Position numbers and translations under genes: made by a program. A stretch of 64,000 nucleotides of DNA from Diogma glabrata. Its lineage: Eukaryota > Arthropoda > Insecta > Diptera > Cylindrotomidae. The notes beneath the pieces are model-generated. The model was not told where the DNA came from, did not search any database, and was given only the letters and a program-made list of their open reading frames with translations. Below, one piece after another: positions 1 through 11,819 of the stretch; the stretch's first letter is position 1, and every line of letters begins with the position of its first letter. Location: the NCBI GenBank assembly GCA_963693315.1, contig OY856188.1, positions 269,137,114 through 269,201,113 on the forward strand. Reading direction: 5' to 3'.

Positions 1-250
1 CCTGTCCCTTGAGTATACCTATTTTTAAAAAAAAAAAATTTGAAATCCCTCTAGCGGTTTTCCTCGCAGTGTAGGTAATGACGGCGGCCGGCCGGCCGGC
101 CTTCAGACAGACATACATTATTTTATGTTTTTGCTTTTTTAGAATCAGTAGCTCCTAAAACGTCGAGAAATGCCAAAAAAGTGGGGGTAAGAATTTCACT
201 TTTGGTTCATGAATGCAATACTTAGGTCTTTCAGACCGAAGTAGTTGTTA
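1..250 (+). repeat. Dispersed repeat, copy A (window start)
   Basis: The block at 131-245 (shared words AAACGTCGAGAAATGCC and GGTCTTTCAGACCGAAGTA) recurs near the other end of the window at 63655-63785, with about 85% identity by eye and small indels. The opening bases (GTCCCTTGAGTATAC) also resemble 63620-63645. A short GGCC run lies at 85-105. No reading frame is convincing. I call it a copy of a dispersed repeat of unknown class. Confidence 0.7.
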
Positions 251-3200
251 GTCTGTCCGCTCAAGAAAACCTAAGTTAATGGCGGGATTTTGATGCAAAT
301 ATGATACATTTAATGAAGCTTGGTTTTCGAAAGAACTGGTGCAATTTTGGAACATTATAGTGCTGGTTTATCGAACAGCTGTTTGTTTTAAATATCAATA
401 ACTTTTCGAAAGATATATAATAATTCCTCATCCCATCTTTTGGTTTACCAAAATGAGTAGAAAATTTCGTAAGAAAAATATTAAATTAATTTCTGTCTGT
501 GAAAATGTTTAGCCCCTCCAGCATTTATTAAAACACAACACTTTTTATTAAAATTATAAACAAACGTAAGCTTCCGACTTGTTTTAAACGTAACCTTTCC
601 TCAATTAGAACACAAACACACAAATCTAAATCCCTTAAATAATCCTTTTAAGGTGTAAATCAATGAAAAAGGGATAAGAAAACCCAAGAATAGGAAAACG
701 TAATAAAAAAATATCAAAAAATTAAAGGGTTCATAAATATGTAAATTTGATTACATTAATTTTTTGTTGTCTTCTGTTGTGTTTAGCTTAACATATATTA
801 GATAACATTAAAAAGACAGGACGATTAAATAATAAATAAAAAAAAATACGGATAAAAGGATAATGTCAAAAAATTTGTGTTTTCAATTTTGTTTGTGTCG
901 TAAATATTATGTGATTTTTTTTATTTCTGTAACTAGATGTAAATAAAATACGATATTGAAATTCAAAAAGTTTTGTGAATAACGGAAGAAGTTAGAATAT
1001 ATAAGCAAGTAGAGTTTGAATAGAAACAACTGTCGATTTCGTAGATAATCAATGCATAACAAAAATAAGCATCCAACAAGATTCTATGTTCAATCACTTC
1101 TCTCACAAAACTTTACCCACACTTTTGACATAAATTTTTTTGAAAATTTTTCGTTTCTAAAAATAAATGACAAATGCTAAATACTTAAACCAAGAAAAAA
1201 AATTGATACAACTACAACCGTTTCATAAAGTCAATTCTATCGATTAATCAAAATAACCCACAACCTCCTCATCAGTATAATAAATAAAATTTGTTCTTAA
1301 TTAATCTAATTTTTAACATCATATTTTAATTAAGTCAACTTTTTGTTCATAAACTCTCCTACAATCTTTTTAATTCATCGCAAAACTTTTGATTTATATC
1401 TGGAAAAACTTTTCACATAATTTTATTAAACTTTTCGTTTTGTTGTTCGTTTTTCTTTGATTTTTATGTCGGTGATTTGTATCTTGTGGCTTACGATATT
1501 TTCATATTTCTTGTTGGTTTATTATTTATACAATTACCAAAAAGTATTTGTTCACAAACTAAAATATTTTAATTTGATTATGATTATGATAACAAAATCT
1601 TTTGTGATTTTACAGTTTCCTTGTTGTTGACACATTTTTCTACAACAACACTCCATAAGTCACTATGTTACGCTATATGAAAACAAATATTAATTCAGCT
1701 TGGCTGCAGATATACATTACTTAAATTTTCAGTGAAGTCAGAAATTTTCTTCACAGCACTTCCGTGCTCCCAAAACATTATTGGGTACACCACGAAAAAA
1801 ATATACCATTGTTGAAGATAGTAGTGGCGACTCTTACTGAGATGATAAGCCCGAAAATGTTTGGATAATATCCTCGGTATAATAGAATACTACAACGAAG
1901 AGAAACTGATTGTTAATGTGGATAGATTTTCTTTGAACAAATCATATGTAGCAATTTAAGTTAATATTCATGGATGAAAAGAAATGGATTTTTGGTGATC
2001 CATTTATTTTATTTTCTAGGGAAGAGTATTTATTTTATTTTCTTAAACTTTACCATTGGATTGCCATTGTAGAATTGAAAAATTGTAGTGATGGGCCTCA
2101 ATATATATGTCTCATATATTGATTTTTTTCTATTTTTGATAAGACTGTCTCCACATCCAGCATTTTATAATAATTTATTAATCAACAACTATTTGCCGTT
2201 AGATAACAGACAGACTATACTAGAATTTATATTTCCCTAATATATGAGGGAATTTATGTTGAGGTCCATTTATAGTTATTCGGATATTAATTTATTTTGT
2301 TTTTTAGTTGTAACATCACTGCATCTCGAGTTTAACAATGGGTTTTTCATGTTCAACGATTTCTCCTAAATCCGATATTCTGTTTTCCTTTTAAATTTTT
2401 TCCTTTTTCTAAAATAGTTTCTGATCACATCGTAGCAAAATTCAGTTCACGCAATACCAAACCGACCAACGTTTGATATATGATTGATAAATGATATTTA
2501 ATAGCCAGAAACGTACTTATTGTAACAGTGGCGCCCAATTTTAAAACTTTTAAAACTGTTCAGATAAAATATATTCTCTAGTCCAATTTTGCCTAAAAAC
2601 TTACATAACTATTAAAAACCGCCCAAAAAACTGAATAATAAGGTTTGGCCAAAAACGAATGACAGGACTTAAAGTTATTTGTATTGTTTAAATCAACAAT
2701 TGTTTGGGAATACCAAAACGAGATTTCAAATCTGCATAATCAAACAACGATTTCTTTTTAAAAAAATTTTAGTCATAAAAGTTCTGATAACAAATTTATC
2801 CTGAGTTAGTTATATTTGCAATATGATTTGTTCAACAAACAAAACTATTTTTTCATAACTACGCTCAAGTATCATAATCCTCAAACGTTTTCTCAAAACT
2901 CACAGTAAATTCAGAAAAAAAAATCGGTTGAATTTTGACAACATTATAACTAAGCAACTAAGTTTAATCAAATCTTATCTGTAATAAACCATAACAGCAC
3001 TAAACAAAATACCAAAATCATTATTTTCTAAAACAAACTTTATTTCAACCACTCATTAGAAACTTATTCAACTTTTTCAAAAAAAAAACAGAATCCCATC
3101 AAAATGAGGTCAAAACAATCTTAAAGAATGAAAATAAAAACAGAATCTTTTTGCAATTTCATATAAAATCAAAATAAAATTAAATTTAAGTAAAAGCTAC

Positions 3201-3890
3201 GAAAAAACCACCACCAGCAACAACAAAATATGCATAAATATAACTAATAATACGAAAGAAAATGTGAAATATGAAGATTAGTAACTGATTGGAAAAGTTC
3301 GCAAATTTAAATTAGTTTACGCGTTGATGATTTTATAAGACAACACAAAATATGTAGAAATTGTTGTAGCTTACCCTCATCTAACTAATTTTCAAAAAAA
3401 AAAAAAACAAAATGAAATACGAATTATGAATTGTGGTGGGTGGGCCGGGCGCATTTATCATAAAATTTATTGAAACTTAAAATCTCTTTTTTTCTTTTCA
3501 TCGTTATCGCTTGTTAGGGACAATTTTGACGAACGATAATATGAGATATAGGATGAAGAAATATTTGAAGTGAAAAAAAATAAAGTTATTTCACTTGAAA
3601 TGAATATAAAATAAACAAAGATTGAAGTAAGAAAAAAAGTTAAAATTAATAGGTTTTAGCTCAAGATAGTTTACCACATATGGCGAAGTGGATTCGGAAA
3701 AAACTGAATCGACTTTTTAATATTTTTCCGTATAACCTTATATCTGGACTTTATATTGGGGAAGACAATACGTCATATGCTACTAAGTGGATTGTTGGGT
3801 TGGGTTGCCAGTTTTGGTTTTGTTCTAAAAAATTTGCTTTTAAACCTTTTATCTATTTTATTTGTACTGTCATAAAATATTGGCTTATGT
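251..3890. other. AT-rich non-coding stretch
   Basis: Long A/T homopolymers, no protein family recognised on either strand and no clear terminal repeats. A 75-codon open frame at 3680-3907 has no motif and I do not accept it as a gene. Confidence 0.6.
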
Positions 3891-3896
3891 ATATTA

Positions 3897-4090
3897 GGGA
3901 TTTTTGAGATCAATTAAACTCAAGTAAGTAAAAAAGTAATTCAGTAAATTATTTGTGATATAACATCACTCCGATGGAAAATCTCCCATCAAGAATAATA
4001 TAAGAACTGAATCTAAAAAATTATGGTGCAAATTATGAAACTTTTTGCACTCCATACAATTTTCGACCGAAAAATAATTTACTGAATTAA
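3897..4090 (+). repeat. Dispersed repeat end plus small inverted repeat (MITE-like)
   Basis: About 43 bases at 3897-3940 (GATCAATTAAACTCAAGTAA and neighbours) recur in inverted orientation at 15014-15058 with only two or three differences. Immediately next to it AATTCAGTAAATTATT (from about 3938) is matched by its exact reverse complement near 4073-4088, enclosing about 150 bp. This may be a small non-autonomous element whose flank is the repeat; the class is unknown. Confidence 0.4.
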
Positions 4091-4319
4091 TTGTTGAATA
4101 TGTGTCAATAGACACAAGTGAAGACTAGTCATCTTCTTCTCGCCGATACGAGTTTGTTATTCAATACTGGTATGTCTAGAGTATAACAAAACAGTGATCA
4201 ACAAAACAGTGATTTAAAAAAAAATTAAATAATAAATATAAAAAAGCGGAATTAAAAATAATATAAATAACAACAACAAATTTAAAAATTTCTTTAAAAA
4301 ACACCAAAACCTTCATATT

Positions 4320-4890
4320 CTCCAGTTTTGTCTAACAACTGTCAGGGCTATGGAAAACCGAACTAACGGGTTATTCCAATAAACAATTGTTCAAAAGTTC
4401 CCTCACGCACTTTATCCAACTTTGTTAAAAAAGCTTTCCCAATTAAGGCAAACGAGACCGATATCCTATGTACTCAGATTCATAATAATGAAATTACATA
4501 GTTTAAAGTGTTATAGCTGTCATATAAACAAATTTTCTACCGGTCTCTCGACAACAATTGTCCAATTCTGCCCAAAAGCTTTCAAGCCTATGGTACACCA
4601 GAAGCTAATGTACTGAGTTTCATCAAAAGTTATTAAAGTTTATATCAAGAGGGGGTTCCTCCTCATTGTGTTAAAATTTGAATAAAGCTTTTAAAACAAG
4701 ATAAATTGCCCTTAGTGTGATTAAATTTTTTAAAAAGCATTTATATTGACGCCACCTACCTTACTTTGTTCATTTTTGTCCAAAAGCTTTTAATGCTATG
4801 AAAAATCACCACACCACAGCCCTATGTATCAAGTTTTACCAAAGTTAAATAACAGGAGCTAATGTTATTGAAACTTTATATAAATGTAAG
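4320..4890 (+). repeat. Degenerate tandem repeat, about three units of 210-240 bp
   Basis: The phrase family 'TTNTGTCCAAAAGCTTTNAANGCTATGG' followed by 'ATGTACTGAGTTTCATC' appears in three diverged versions near 4322, 4560 and 4773, giving spacings of about 238 and 213 bp. The units are heavily diverged and contain no credible coding frame. Confidence 0.45.
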
Positions 4891-5651
4891 TTTTATCGTT
4901 CTAGTTTGGAGTTTCAGTTTTAATGTGAAAAACAAAGAAAATGGAGAATTTTCTTAAAACTGTTTTGTAATGACTACCAAAACCGAAATATGGAGACCGT
5001 TTGAATTTAATTTGATCAAAATGTTTAGCAAGATTGCAGAACTGAATTCTACGAACGTCATTTAAATTAATAATATTTTGCATTATTAACAAAACAGAAA
5101 CTTGGTTAAATGGTTTTTAGAAATGAGTCTAATGTTATGAGGTATGAAAATCTGTGGATTCAAATTTGGAATAAGGCATCTTGTGATGGACGAAAGCAAA
5201 ACTAAAAATATGAACACGAAAAGTTTGTGTTCGCGATGTCTTTCGTCACAAATCGTGGGGACGTCCCACACCCTGAGAAAATTTCAAGTCGGACTTAAGG
5301 CTAAAATCATAAGAAGTATTAGGACTATGTTTCACTGACATTGGGCCAGTTGAAATCCAGTGGTCATGAAAAGGACAATTATACGAAGGATGGAAAAACT
5401 TATAACGAAGGTTTTGCAACCTCATTTGCCTAACGGTTCACAAGAACATACCACACTATTTTCACCATTACTACTATACCGGTGCATATGCGACTTGAAA
5501 GGTAAAACTTGAATTCAGACACAAGAGAATAGAGAAACACAAAAGGGGAAAGCAAAGATGGAAGCACTCAAGAGCGGATGTCCATGACGTGGTAAATACC
5601 CAAGTTTTTCCCCTGCATGTCTTCCACCTCAAATATCACGATCCCAACCGG

Positions 5652-5748
5652 TCAAGTAATTTTTGCGGGAATGAATTTTTATAAAAAGCATGGCATTAAA
5701 ATTAATTTTTGCGGGAATGAATTTTGGAAAAAGCTTGGCATTAAAATT
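5652..5748 (+). repeat. 48-bp direct duplication
   Basis: The word ATTTTTGCGGGAATGAATTTT followed by an AAAAAGC(A/T)TGGCATTAAAATTA tail occurs twice in direct succession, immediately left of the fold-back element at 5745. Confidence 0.7.
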
Positions 5749-6822
5749 ACGGGTTACGTCACTCTGGGCAAAGTTACAAGCGCACTAAAGATTATCGTAT
5801 ATAGGCTGGCGGATACGTCTGGTGTACGAGGCTATATCTAGTTATATATGTATAAAATATGTCCTAAACAAGTTCCTACGCATTCCTGAGGTCATTAAAA
5901 GTGAAAAAAAAAAATTAAAACCGAAAAGTCCGAATTTCGGATTTTTTGCATAATGCCCGAATATTAACATGTCAGAGTGCCAGCAAATGATTTATCTAAC
6001 AAATCTAGACACTTTTTGTTTGAAACATTTCTTTCTACAAGCCTTATTTATTAAGTTATATTGGATTTCCCGAATTTCGGGGTCAACCTCTCAGGTCAAT
6101 ATCTCCGGTTCTGTAACTTTCTGGTTGTAGCAAATTAAAGGTAATAATATTGCCGTCATTTCAAGGTATTCGGGACACTGATAACTGCTAACGTTTGTGA
6201 GCTATACGATCTTAAAGAAACTCATATTTTTGTCCAACTTTATGGGGGGATTTTAGGAACAAAAGTAGACTAAGTCCAATCATGTTGAAAATACAAAAAC
6301 CTGCCGCTCGTTTATGGTCATGAGCTCCTAATAACACAGCTATATGTATGATTAAGCTTTCCATACGGAAAGTTGGGGACTTCATATTCCTCTTTTCGTA
6401 TAGCTCACAAACGTTAGCAGTTATCAGTGTCCCAAATACCTTGAAATGACGGCAATATTATTAGCTTTAAATTGGTACCAATTTTAAGGTGCAGAAAGTT
6501 ACAGAGCCGGAGATATTGACCTGAGAAGTTGACCCCGAAATTCGGGAAATCCAATATAACTTAATAAATAGGGCTTGTAGAAAGAAATGTTTCAAACAAA
6601 AAGTGTCTAGATTTGTTAGATAAATCAATTGCTGGCCTTCTGATATGTTAATATCCGGGCATTATGGAAAAAATCCGAAATTCGGACTTTTCGGTTTTAA
6701 TTTTTTTTTCACTTTTAATGACCTCAGGAATGCGTAGGAACTTGTTTAGGACATATTTTATAAATATATAACTAGATATAGCCTCATACACCAGACGTGT
6801 CCGCCAAGGGTGACGTAATTTT
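5745..6822. mobile_element. Fold-back element with arms of about 490 bp
   Basis: The left arm (about 5745-6245) is the near-perfect reverse complement of the right arm (about 6385-6822). Matching landmarks are GAGCTATACG, the AATTTCGGGGTCAAC block, CCGAAAAGTCCGAATTTCGG and the outer TTACGTCAC...GGCGGA(T/C)ACGTCTGGTGTA. The loop of about 100-140 bp has no gene. The left arm carries an extra ~35 bp near 5775-5810. There is no transposase, so this is a non-autonomous fold-back or long-TIR element. High arm identity suggests recent activity or conversion between arms. Confidence 0.85.
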
Positions 6823-6942
6823 GATTAGATGGATATCCTATGTTGTGTGGTCAGTTTTGATATATGAAAAAATGACAGATACAATGGAACGGCTTACTCC
6901 TCCTAAAATGTTGGTATAGGGATGAATATTTAGGAGTAAATA

Positions 6943-8507
6943 CAGTCAACTCTCCTATAGCGCGATTAATTCGTTCTGCGTTATATGGAAAACGCGTTAT
7001 GAGAAGCATAAAGAAACATAAGACAAATCATATTAACTTACATCGTGTTATATGGAAGTTGTTTTCTCGTTATATGGAAAACGCGTTATAAGAAACAGAA
7101 ATAATATGAATTGAATGAATTCGTACCGCGTTGTATGGAATCCTAGAAATAGATAAATTTTACAAAAATAAGCCTATATAAAAACTGCATTCTCAAAATG
7201 CATAGTTAAGTTATCTAGTGATTAACTCATATATGAATTACATAAAATGCCAAAAAGTAAATAATTTATATAGATAATTTAATCTAAATTTATTTAATAC
7301 AAGTACATATGTAATTCATAATCCATAAAATTCACAAATAAAATTATTTCCAACAAAAAATTAAAATCGTACATTGTAAATTGAGTTATTGTGAGGTGAC
7401 ATTATCATCACTTTCCAATATTAGCAGTCTAACTTTTTTTGTCTTAGTGGAGGAAAATCCTCCTCACTTTCCAAATTTTTTTCTATGCGTTCTATTGTTC
7501 TATTGTTCTATTAAAAATCTGATGTGCTGCATATCCGCCTTTATCGGTAATTTTAGGGAGCAATGTTTTAAATTTTTCGGCAGCCTCTGCATCAGCTGAA
7601 GCCTGTTCTCCTTGAAACTTGATGTTGTGCAAGGAATACCTATATTTTAACTTGTCTAGCCATCCTGCGCTTGCAGTAAATGTGTGATTGTGTTTCTCTA
7701 TAGAAGAGTTGCTAATTCCTCTAAAATGCTCATATAATTTAAGCGCTTTCCGCTTAATAAGATTGCCACACACAGGTATCTTTTTGGCTATACAATCTTC
7801 CAACCACATGATCAATGCTCGTTCCATTTTTACCATATTAATGTTTCGTATACGAGTAGCACGCTTCGCACCTGATGGACAACCCTCTGCAATAGTTTTT
7901 CTTATTTTCATCTCATTTTTTTTACAGTCCTAATTGTAGATTCATTCAATTTTAACGATTTCGCAACAGCAGATACTTTTTCTCCACTCCTTAAACGATT
8001 TAAGATTGCAATTTCCTCCACAAGGTTTATACAATTTCTTTTTAACAGTTTTCGACTTTTGTTTATTTCAGACATTTTACTAACCCTATAAATATTATTT
8101 TATTTGAAAACAAAATGCAGAACATGTGGAAATAAAAAATTTTACCTATTTGTTTGATCTTTAATGTTCCACAGCTCTAATAATGTAAATTTAAGAAATC
8201 AAAACAATTTCATGTACCTCTAACCATAAACACATTTAAACATAAACTAAAATACGAAAAGGCACGAAGAAAAGAAATAACATAAACGAATGGTATATTT
8301 TTTGTTAATTGCCTACTACCACGTAATTGAAATTAAGAAAAAGGGAAATACCCGAAATGCCTACTATGCACACAATATGTACAGATAAAAATGAAAAACG
8401 CGTTATAAGGAGATCGATTCGCGTTATAGGAGAACAGTTCCCAACTTCCACTGCGCGTTATATGGAAATCGCGTTATAAAAATGCCGCGTTATAGGAGAG
8501 TTGACTG
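6943..8507 (-). mobile_element. Tigger/pogo-like DNA transposon, complete ends, internally deleted
   Basis: The left end CAGTCAACTCTCCTATA(G) and the right end TATAGGAGAGTTGACTG are exact inverted repeats, and both are flanked by TA, the target duplication expected of the pogo branch of Tc1/mariner. Subterminal CGCGTTATATGGAA motifs recur at both ends. At 1565 bp it is shorter than typical autonomous Tigger elements. It encodes only the DNA-binding half of a transposase on the minus strand, so it is a deletion derivative. Confidence 0.93.
7492..8075 (-). pseudogene. Tigger/pogo transposase, N-terminal CENP-B-type HTH region only
   Basis: From an ATG at 8075 the minus strand encodes MSEINKSRKLLKRN followed by a psq-type helix-turn-helix (EEIAILNRLRSGEKVSAVAK). 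A run of eight A residues (minus strand, 7916-7923) shifts the frame; the open frame resumes at 7911. It continues with a CENP-B-type second HTH: the W36 LEDC stretch, the WLDKLKYRYSLHN segment and the diagnostic GEQASADAEAAEKF. Family members continue into a DDE/DDD catalytic domain, but here the frame stops at 7492 and an acidic/proline tail-like stretch follows, so the catalytic domain appears deleted. Binding to the element's own TIR is the family role; this copy cannot transpose itself. Confidence 0.88.
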
Positions 8508-8689
8508 TACAACTTTTACTCCGAATGTTCTCAGGAAGTAAACAAGTAGGTGGGACTCAAAATGCTTACGATTATCCAAGACAAGTGACTCTGTTACATC
8601 CAACAGGTTAAAAATATCGTTTTCTAGGGTAACTAAGCTAGGCAACTTTCTAGGTAACTAAGCTAGCTGTTGTAGCTTGTCGGACAGTC

Positions 8690-9590
8690 TTTGTCAGCAA
8701 AAATTCACTGAAGCGTTCCAACGCGATAACAAGGTGGGCATCGTCCAACTTTTACCTTGGAGGGGAGCCCAGGAAATCAGATGCATTACAAAAACCTGGC
8801 CATCTTTTCCTGAACTATAAATCTCGTTGGCATTAAGCCGGAAGAGAGAGTCAGCCACAATGTTCTGTGTTTCCTTGTAGTATTCGATATCAAAATTGTA
8901 CACCTGAAATTTTTAACTTCATCTGGCTAGTCCCTCTGATACGTTAGCCCCTTTAAACTAGAGTGATTCATGATGATGGTAAACGGATGTCCTTCTACAA
9001 TAACCCTGAATTTCTTAACGGCTAAAAACGCTGCAAGGCATTCCAATTTAGTGACACTATATTTCCTTTGAGCCTTATTGAGCATAAATGCAATAAGATG
9101 TGTGACATAAATGCCAAAGAATTTTCAGTTCCGTCGTCTAATTTTTGAAACGGCACAGTTCTTATTCCTGTAATGCGAGCATCATATTGGATATAAAAAC
9201 GGTGAGACCTGGCGCTGTAACTAGTAAGTTTTTAAGGGAATCGAATCTTTTTTTTGCTTCTGTACTCCAAAAAAATTTCCTATCTCTTTTCAACAGCGCA
9301 GATAGCCTTGCAGATAATGTGTAATAATTACCAATAAAACGTCTGTACCAATTAGCAATGCGGAGAAAACGTCGGACTTATTCCACAGTTTTGAGAAGGA
9401 AAAAACAATGATGATGATTTACTTTGTTTTGGTTGAAACGTAGCAAGCCGTGGCCAACCACATACCCTAGATGCTCGATCCGGTTAAGAACGAATTTGGA
9501 TTTCTAAAAATTAATGGTAAGGCCTACACCTTTAAGTCGAGCTGCCAAGTCGGAGAGTAGGAGAAGTGGCTCCTTAAGACTAGAGGAGGT
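8690..9590 (-). pseudogene. Ty3/gypsy-type pol relic: reverse transcriptase to RNase H
   Basis: Read on the minus strand from about 9590, the sequence gives the RT thumb and connection region: a HLGYVVG segment, then VRRFLRIANWYRRFIGNY, a FFWSTEAKKRFDSLKNLL segment and VTAPGL, in the order seen in gypsy-group polymerases. Further on comes the RNase H end, FDIEYYKETQNIVADSLFRL (8903 to about 8840). Several stops and frameshifts interrupt it (for example TAA within the VE*VRRFL segment near 9385). Protease, the RT fingers/palm catalytic box and integrase are not visible, and no LTRs could be paired. It is an old internal fragment. Confidence 0.85.
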
Positions 9591-9603
9591 TACTCCTCCT
9601 TTT

Positions 9604-9707
9604 CCAATTGTAATTCAGAAAGCGTCAGTTTTAATTCAGATTAGTCAATTGAAATTCAGAAAATGCCAATTGTAATTCAGAATATGTCAATTATAATAAA
9701 GAAAATA
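9604..9707 (+). repeat. Five 21-bp tandem repeats (CCAATTGTAATTCAGAA-type)
   Basis: Five units of 20-21 bp lie in register at 9604, 9625, 9645, 9666 and 9687, with consensus TCAATTGTAATTCAGAAAATG. They sit directly outside the conserved end sequence at 9708 and may be subterminal repeats of the adjacent transposon. Confidence 0.8.
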
Positions 9708-9890
9708 CGGTCAAGTGCGAATAATATTCGCTCGCCGAGGGTTCCGTGAATGTTGAAGAACGAACTGACAAAAATAATTTACATAAAGTTGTGTTGTAGA
9801 GCTTTCATATTCCCAGACCATAGGCACATAAAAATTATTTTTTCCTCTTACATGTCAATGTCAATTGAAAATTCATCCAAATTATGCAAA
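9708..9890 (+). repeat. Conserved transposon-end-like block, copy A
   Basis: GTCAAGTGCGAATAATATTC followed by GCTCGCCGAGGGTTCC, then a segment with ATAGGCACATAAAAATTA and TCAATTGAAAA, is also present on the minus strand at 56220-56400. The shared stretch is about 180 bp with clear divergence. It lies 240 bp upstream of an IS630-type transposase relic, so it may be that element's end, though the matching opposite end was not found. Confidence 0.6.
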
Positions 9891-10131
9891 ATGTTATGTC
9901 TCGTTAAATATTAGCGAAAGCAGTTTAGGGTGACTTAAGTGAGATTCAGTAACACCAACTTATGAATGGTTCAAATTGGAAAATATACATTATCGTTCAT
10001 TATCATAGTAACCAAACATTCTATTTATATAGTAACCGGTGAATTTTTTCAGTTAAAACATCTGAATTCATTTCTATAATAATTTAAGCTTTTAAACAGT
10101 TCAAAACACAATTTTTGCATAAAACCATTAA

Positions 10132-10935
10132 AATGGAAATTAAGGAAAATTGTGCAGTTTGTCAATCTGCAATGACAAGGAATCCAGTAGTACGATTGCT
10201 GCTATCTCTACATGGGGGAAAGGAAGGAATTGAAAGAAAAATTTACAAAAAAATAACAGGAAAGAACGTGAAATGATAGTAAATTGTGCTAACCTAGATG
10301 ACTGGATAGTATTGGCCTCGACGCTTAAAATTAAATATAAGACCGTGTATTATTGGATTCAGTCTGACATTGACAAAATGTTGCCAAAAGGTGGTATAAA
10401 GCCAAAAATTCTTTCTGATGATCAAATTGATATGATGGTTTCGTGGATAGAAGAAGACTGTACCATGACATCAAAGCAATTAAAAGCCAAGGTGGTGAGT
10501 AATTTCAACAAATTGTTGTCCGTGTCAACTGTAGGCAATTAATTACTTAGAAGGTAGAATGTTCACTACAAACAGAGTACACGTTGGACCTGTAATAATG
10601 AATTCCGATGCAAACAAAACAAAACAAGCTGAAAACGTACAATCCTTGAATCAGTACAGCAAGGGAAACAAGTTGTTTGGATGGATGAAACAAATTTTAA
10701 TTTGTTTTGTCATCAAACGAGAGACCGTGCAAGAGTTGGGAAAAGAGCAGTACAACACTTTTCAGCATCCAAATGTCCAAACATTCATTTAATTGGAGCT
10801 ACTTCAACTACAGGAACCGTATACATCGAACGCAGAAGAGGTTCATTTACTGCCCAGCTAGCAAACAATTGGGTAGTTGTTTTAATGCAAAAGTGGCAAT
10901 ATATGGGAAATCAAGTTGTCGAGGATTCGTAAGGG
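10132..10935 (+). pseudogene. IS630/Tc1-mariner superfamily transposase, truncated and frameshifted
   Basis: The 10273-10542 frame carries the N-terminal HTH part (DDWIVLASTLKIKYKTVYYW) and a second linker domain (LSDDQIDMMVSWIEE...SKQLKAKV). A 4-base AATT duplication near 10539 breaks the frame, after which NYLEGRMFT resumes. A further shift near 10655 leads to the catalytic segment WMDETNFNLFCHQTR (first catalytic Asp), then RARVGKRAVQHFSASK, IHLIGA and TGTVYIERRRGSFTAQ. The second Asp (normally in a VIDNAPCH-type motif) and the last acidic residue are not present. A weak upstream open stretch from 10132 (MEIKENCAVCQSAMTR) may be a separate small ORF. Cut-and-paste transposition is the family role; this copy is dead. 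Confidence 0.8.
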
Positions 10936-10939
10936 ATAA

Positions 10940-11800
10940 GCGTCTTTCTTATTGACCTCATTTATTTTTCTTGCATCCAGACAAAACCGAGATTTACCAT
11001 TAGACTTTCACACGGCAGCCATCGGAGAACTCAAAGGTCTTTTACTTTTCTCGACTACTTCAAGTTCAATAATGCGATCAAATCTCTTGTACATTTCTTT
11101 CTGGACAGCTGAGGAAACAGCATAGTAACGTTGTTGGATTTATATCGCAAATGACAGCCGGCAGAGGGAATGACATTTTTTGTTTGTCTAGAAAAAATTT
11201 TGTAAAATTTTTCATGTTTGTATCATAATATTCAGGACTTTCAGATCGAAGTGATTCAAAATAATAATTCAATCGCATCAAAAGATATTTTTTAAATTTT
11301 ATAGCCACGAAAACGTTATGTTTATTACCTCTTGAGGACTTATCTGTTCTTAAATTTTACCATTTGTATATTTGATGATCTTTTTTTCTTAGTTGATACA
11401 GATGCAGATTGTTTGCATAATAAGTACTGGTGTCGATATTTGCTTAACAAAAACCTTCAGTTGTACAGATAAAATGACAAAAAAGTTAGATAATAACCCA
11501 CGAAAGCAAGAACAAACGACATATATCACATCAAGAATTAATATAATCTATAAAGCAAATATTATATAACATAATATTATCATAAACCACGGTATCTTTT
11601 GACATCGAGAATTTTTACACAAAAGATAGCCACAGATAAAACAAATAACACCCATACCTGAGAACATATTCTAGGAAATGATATATCTTTGCGTAGTTGA
11701 AAGCAACTATGATTAGCTTAATTAACAAAAACTACAAAACCAAGCGGTGGGCTCATAATAAGTGCTTCTGTATTTGGTTAAATGTCCAATTTTGTAATCA
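10940..11800. other. Unassigned AT-rich interval
   Basis: No family recognised on either strand. A 76-codon minus-strand frame at 11078-11308 shows no motif I can name. Confidence 0.5.
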
Positions 11801-11819
11801 CAGATTTATTTTATACTGC

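Noticed and set aside
3680..3907. 75-codon plus frame with Trp-rich peptide
   Set aside because: No family motif, no conserved counterpart, lies in plain AT-rich DNA.
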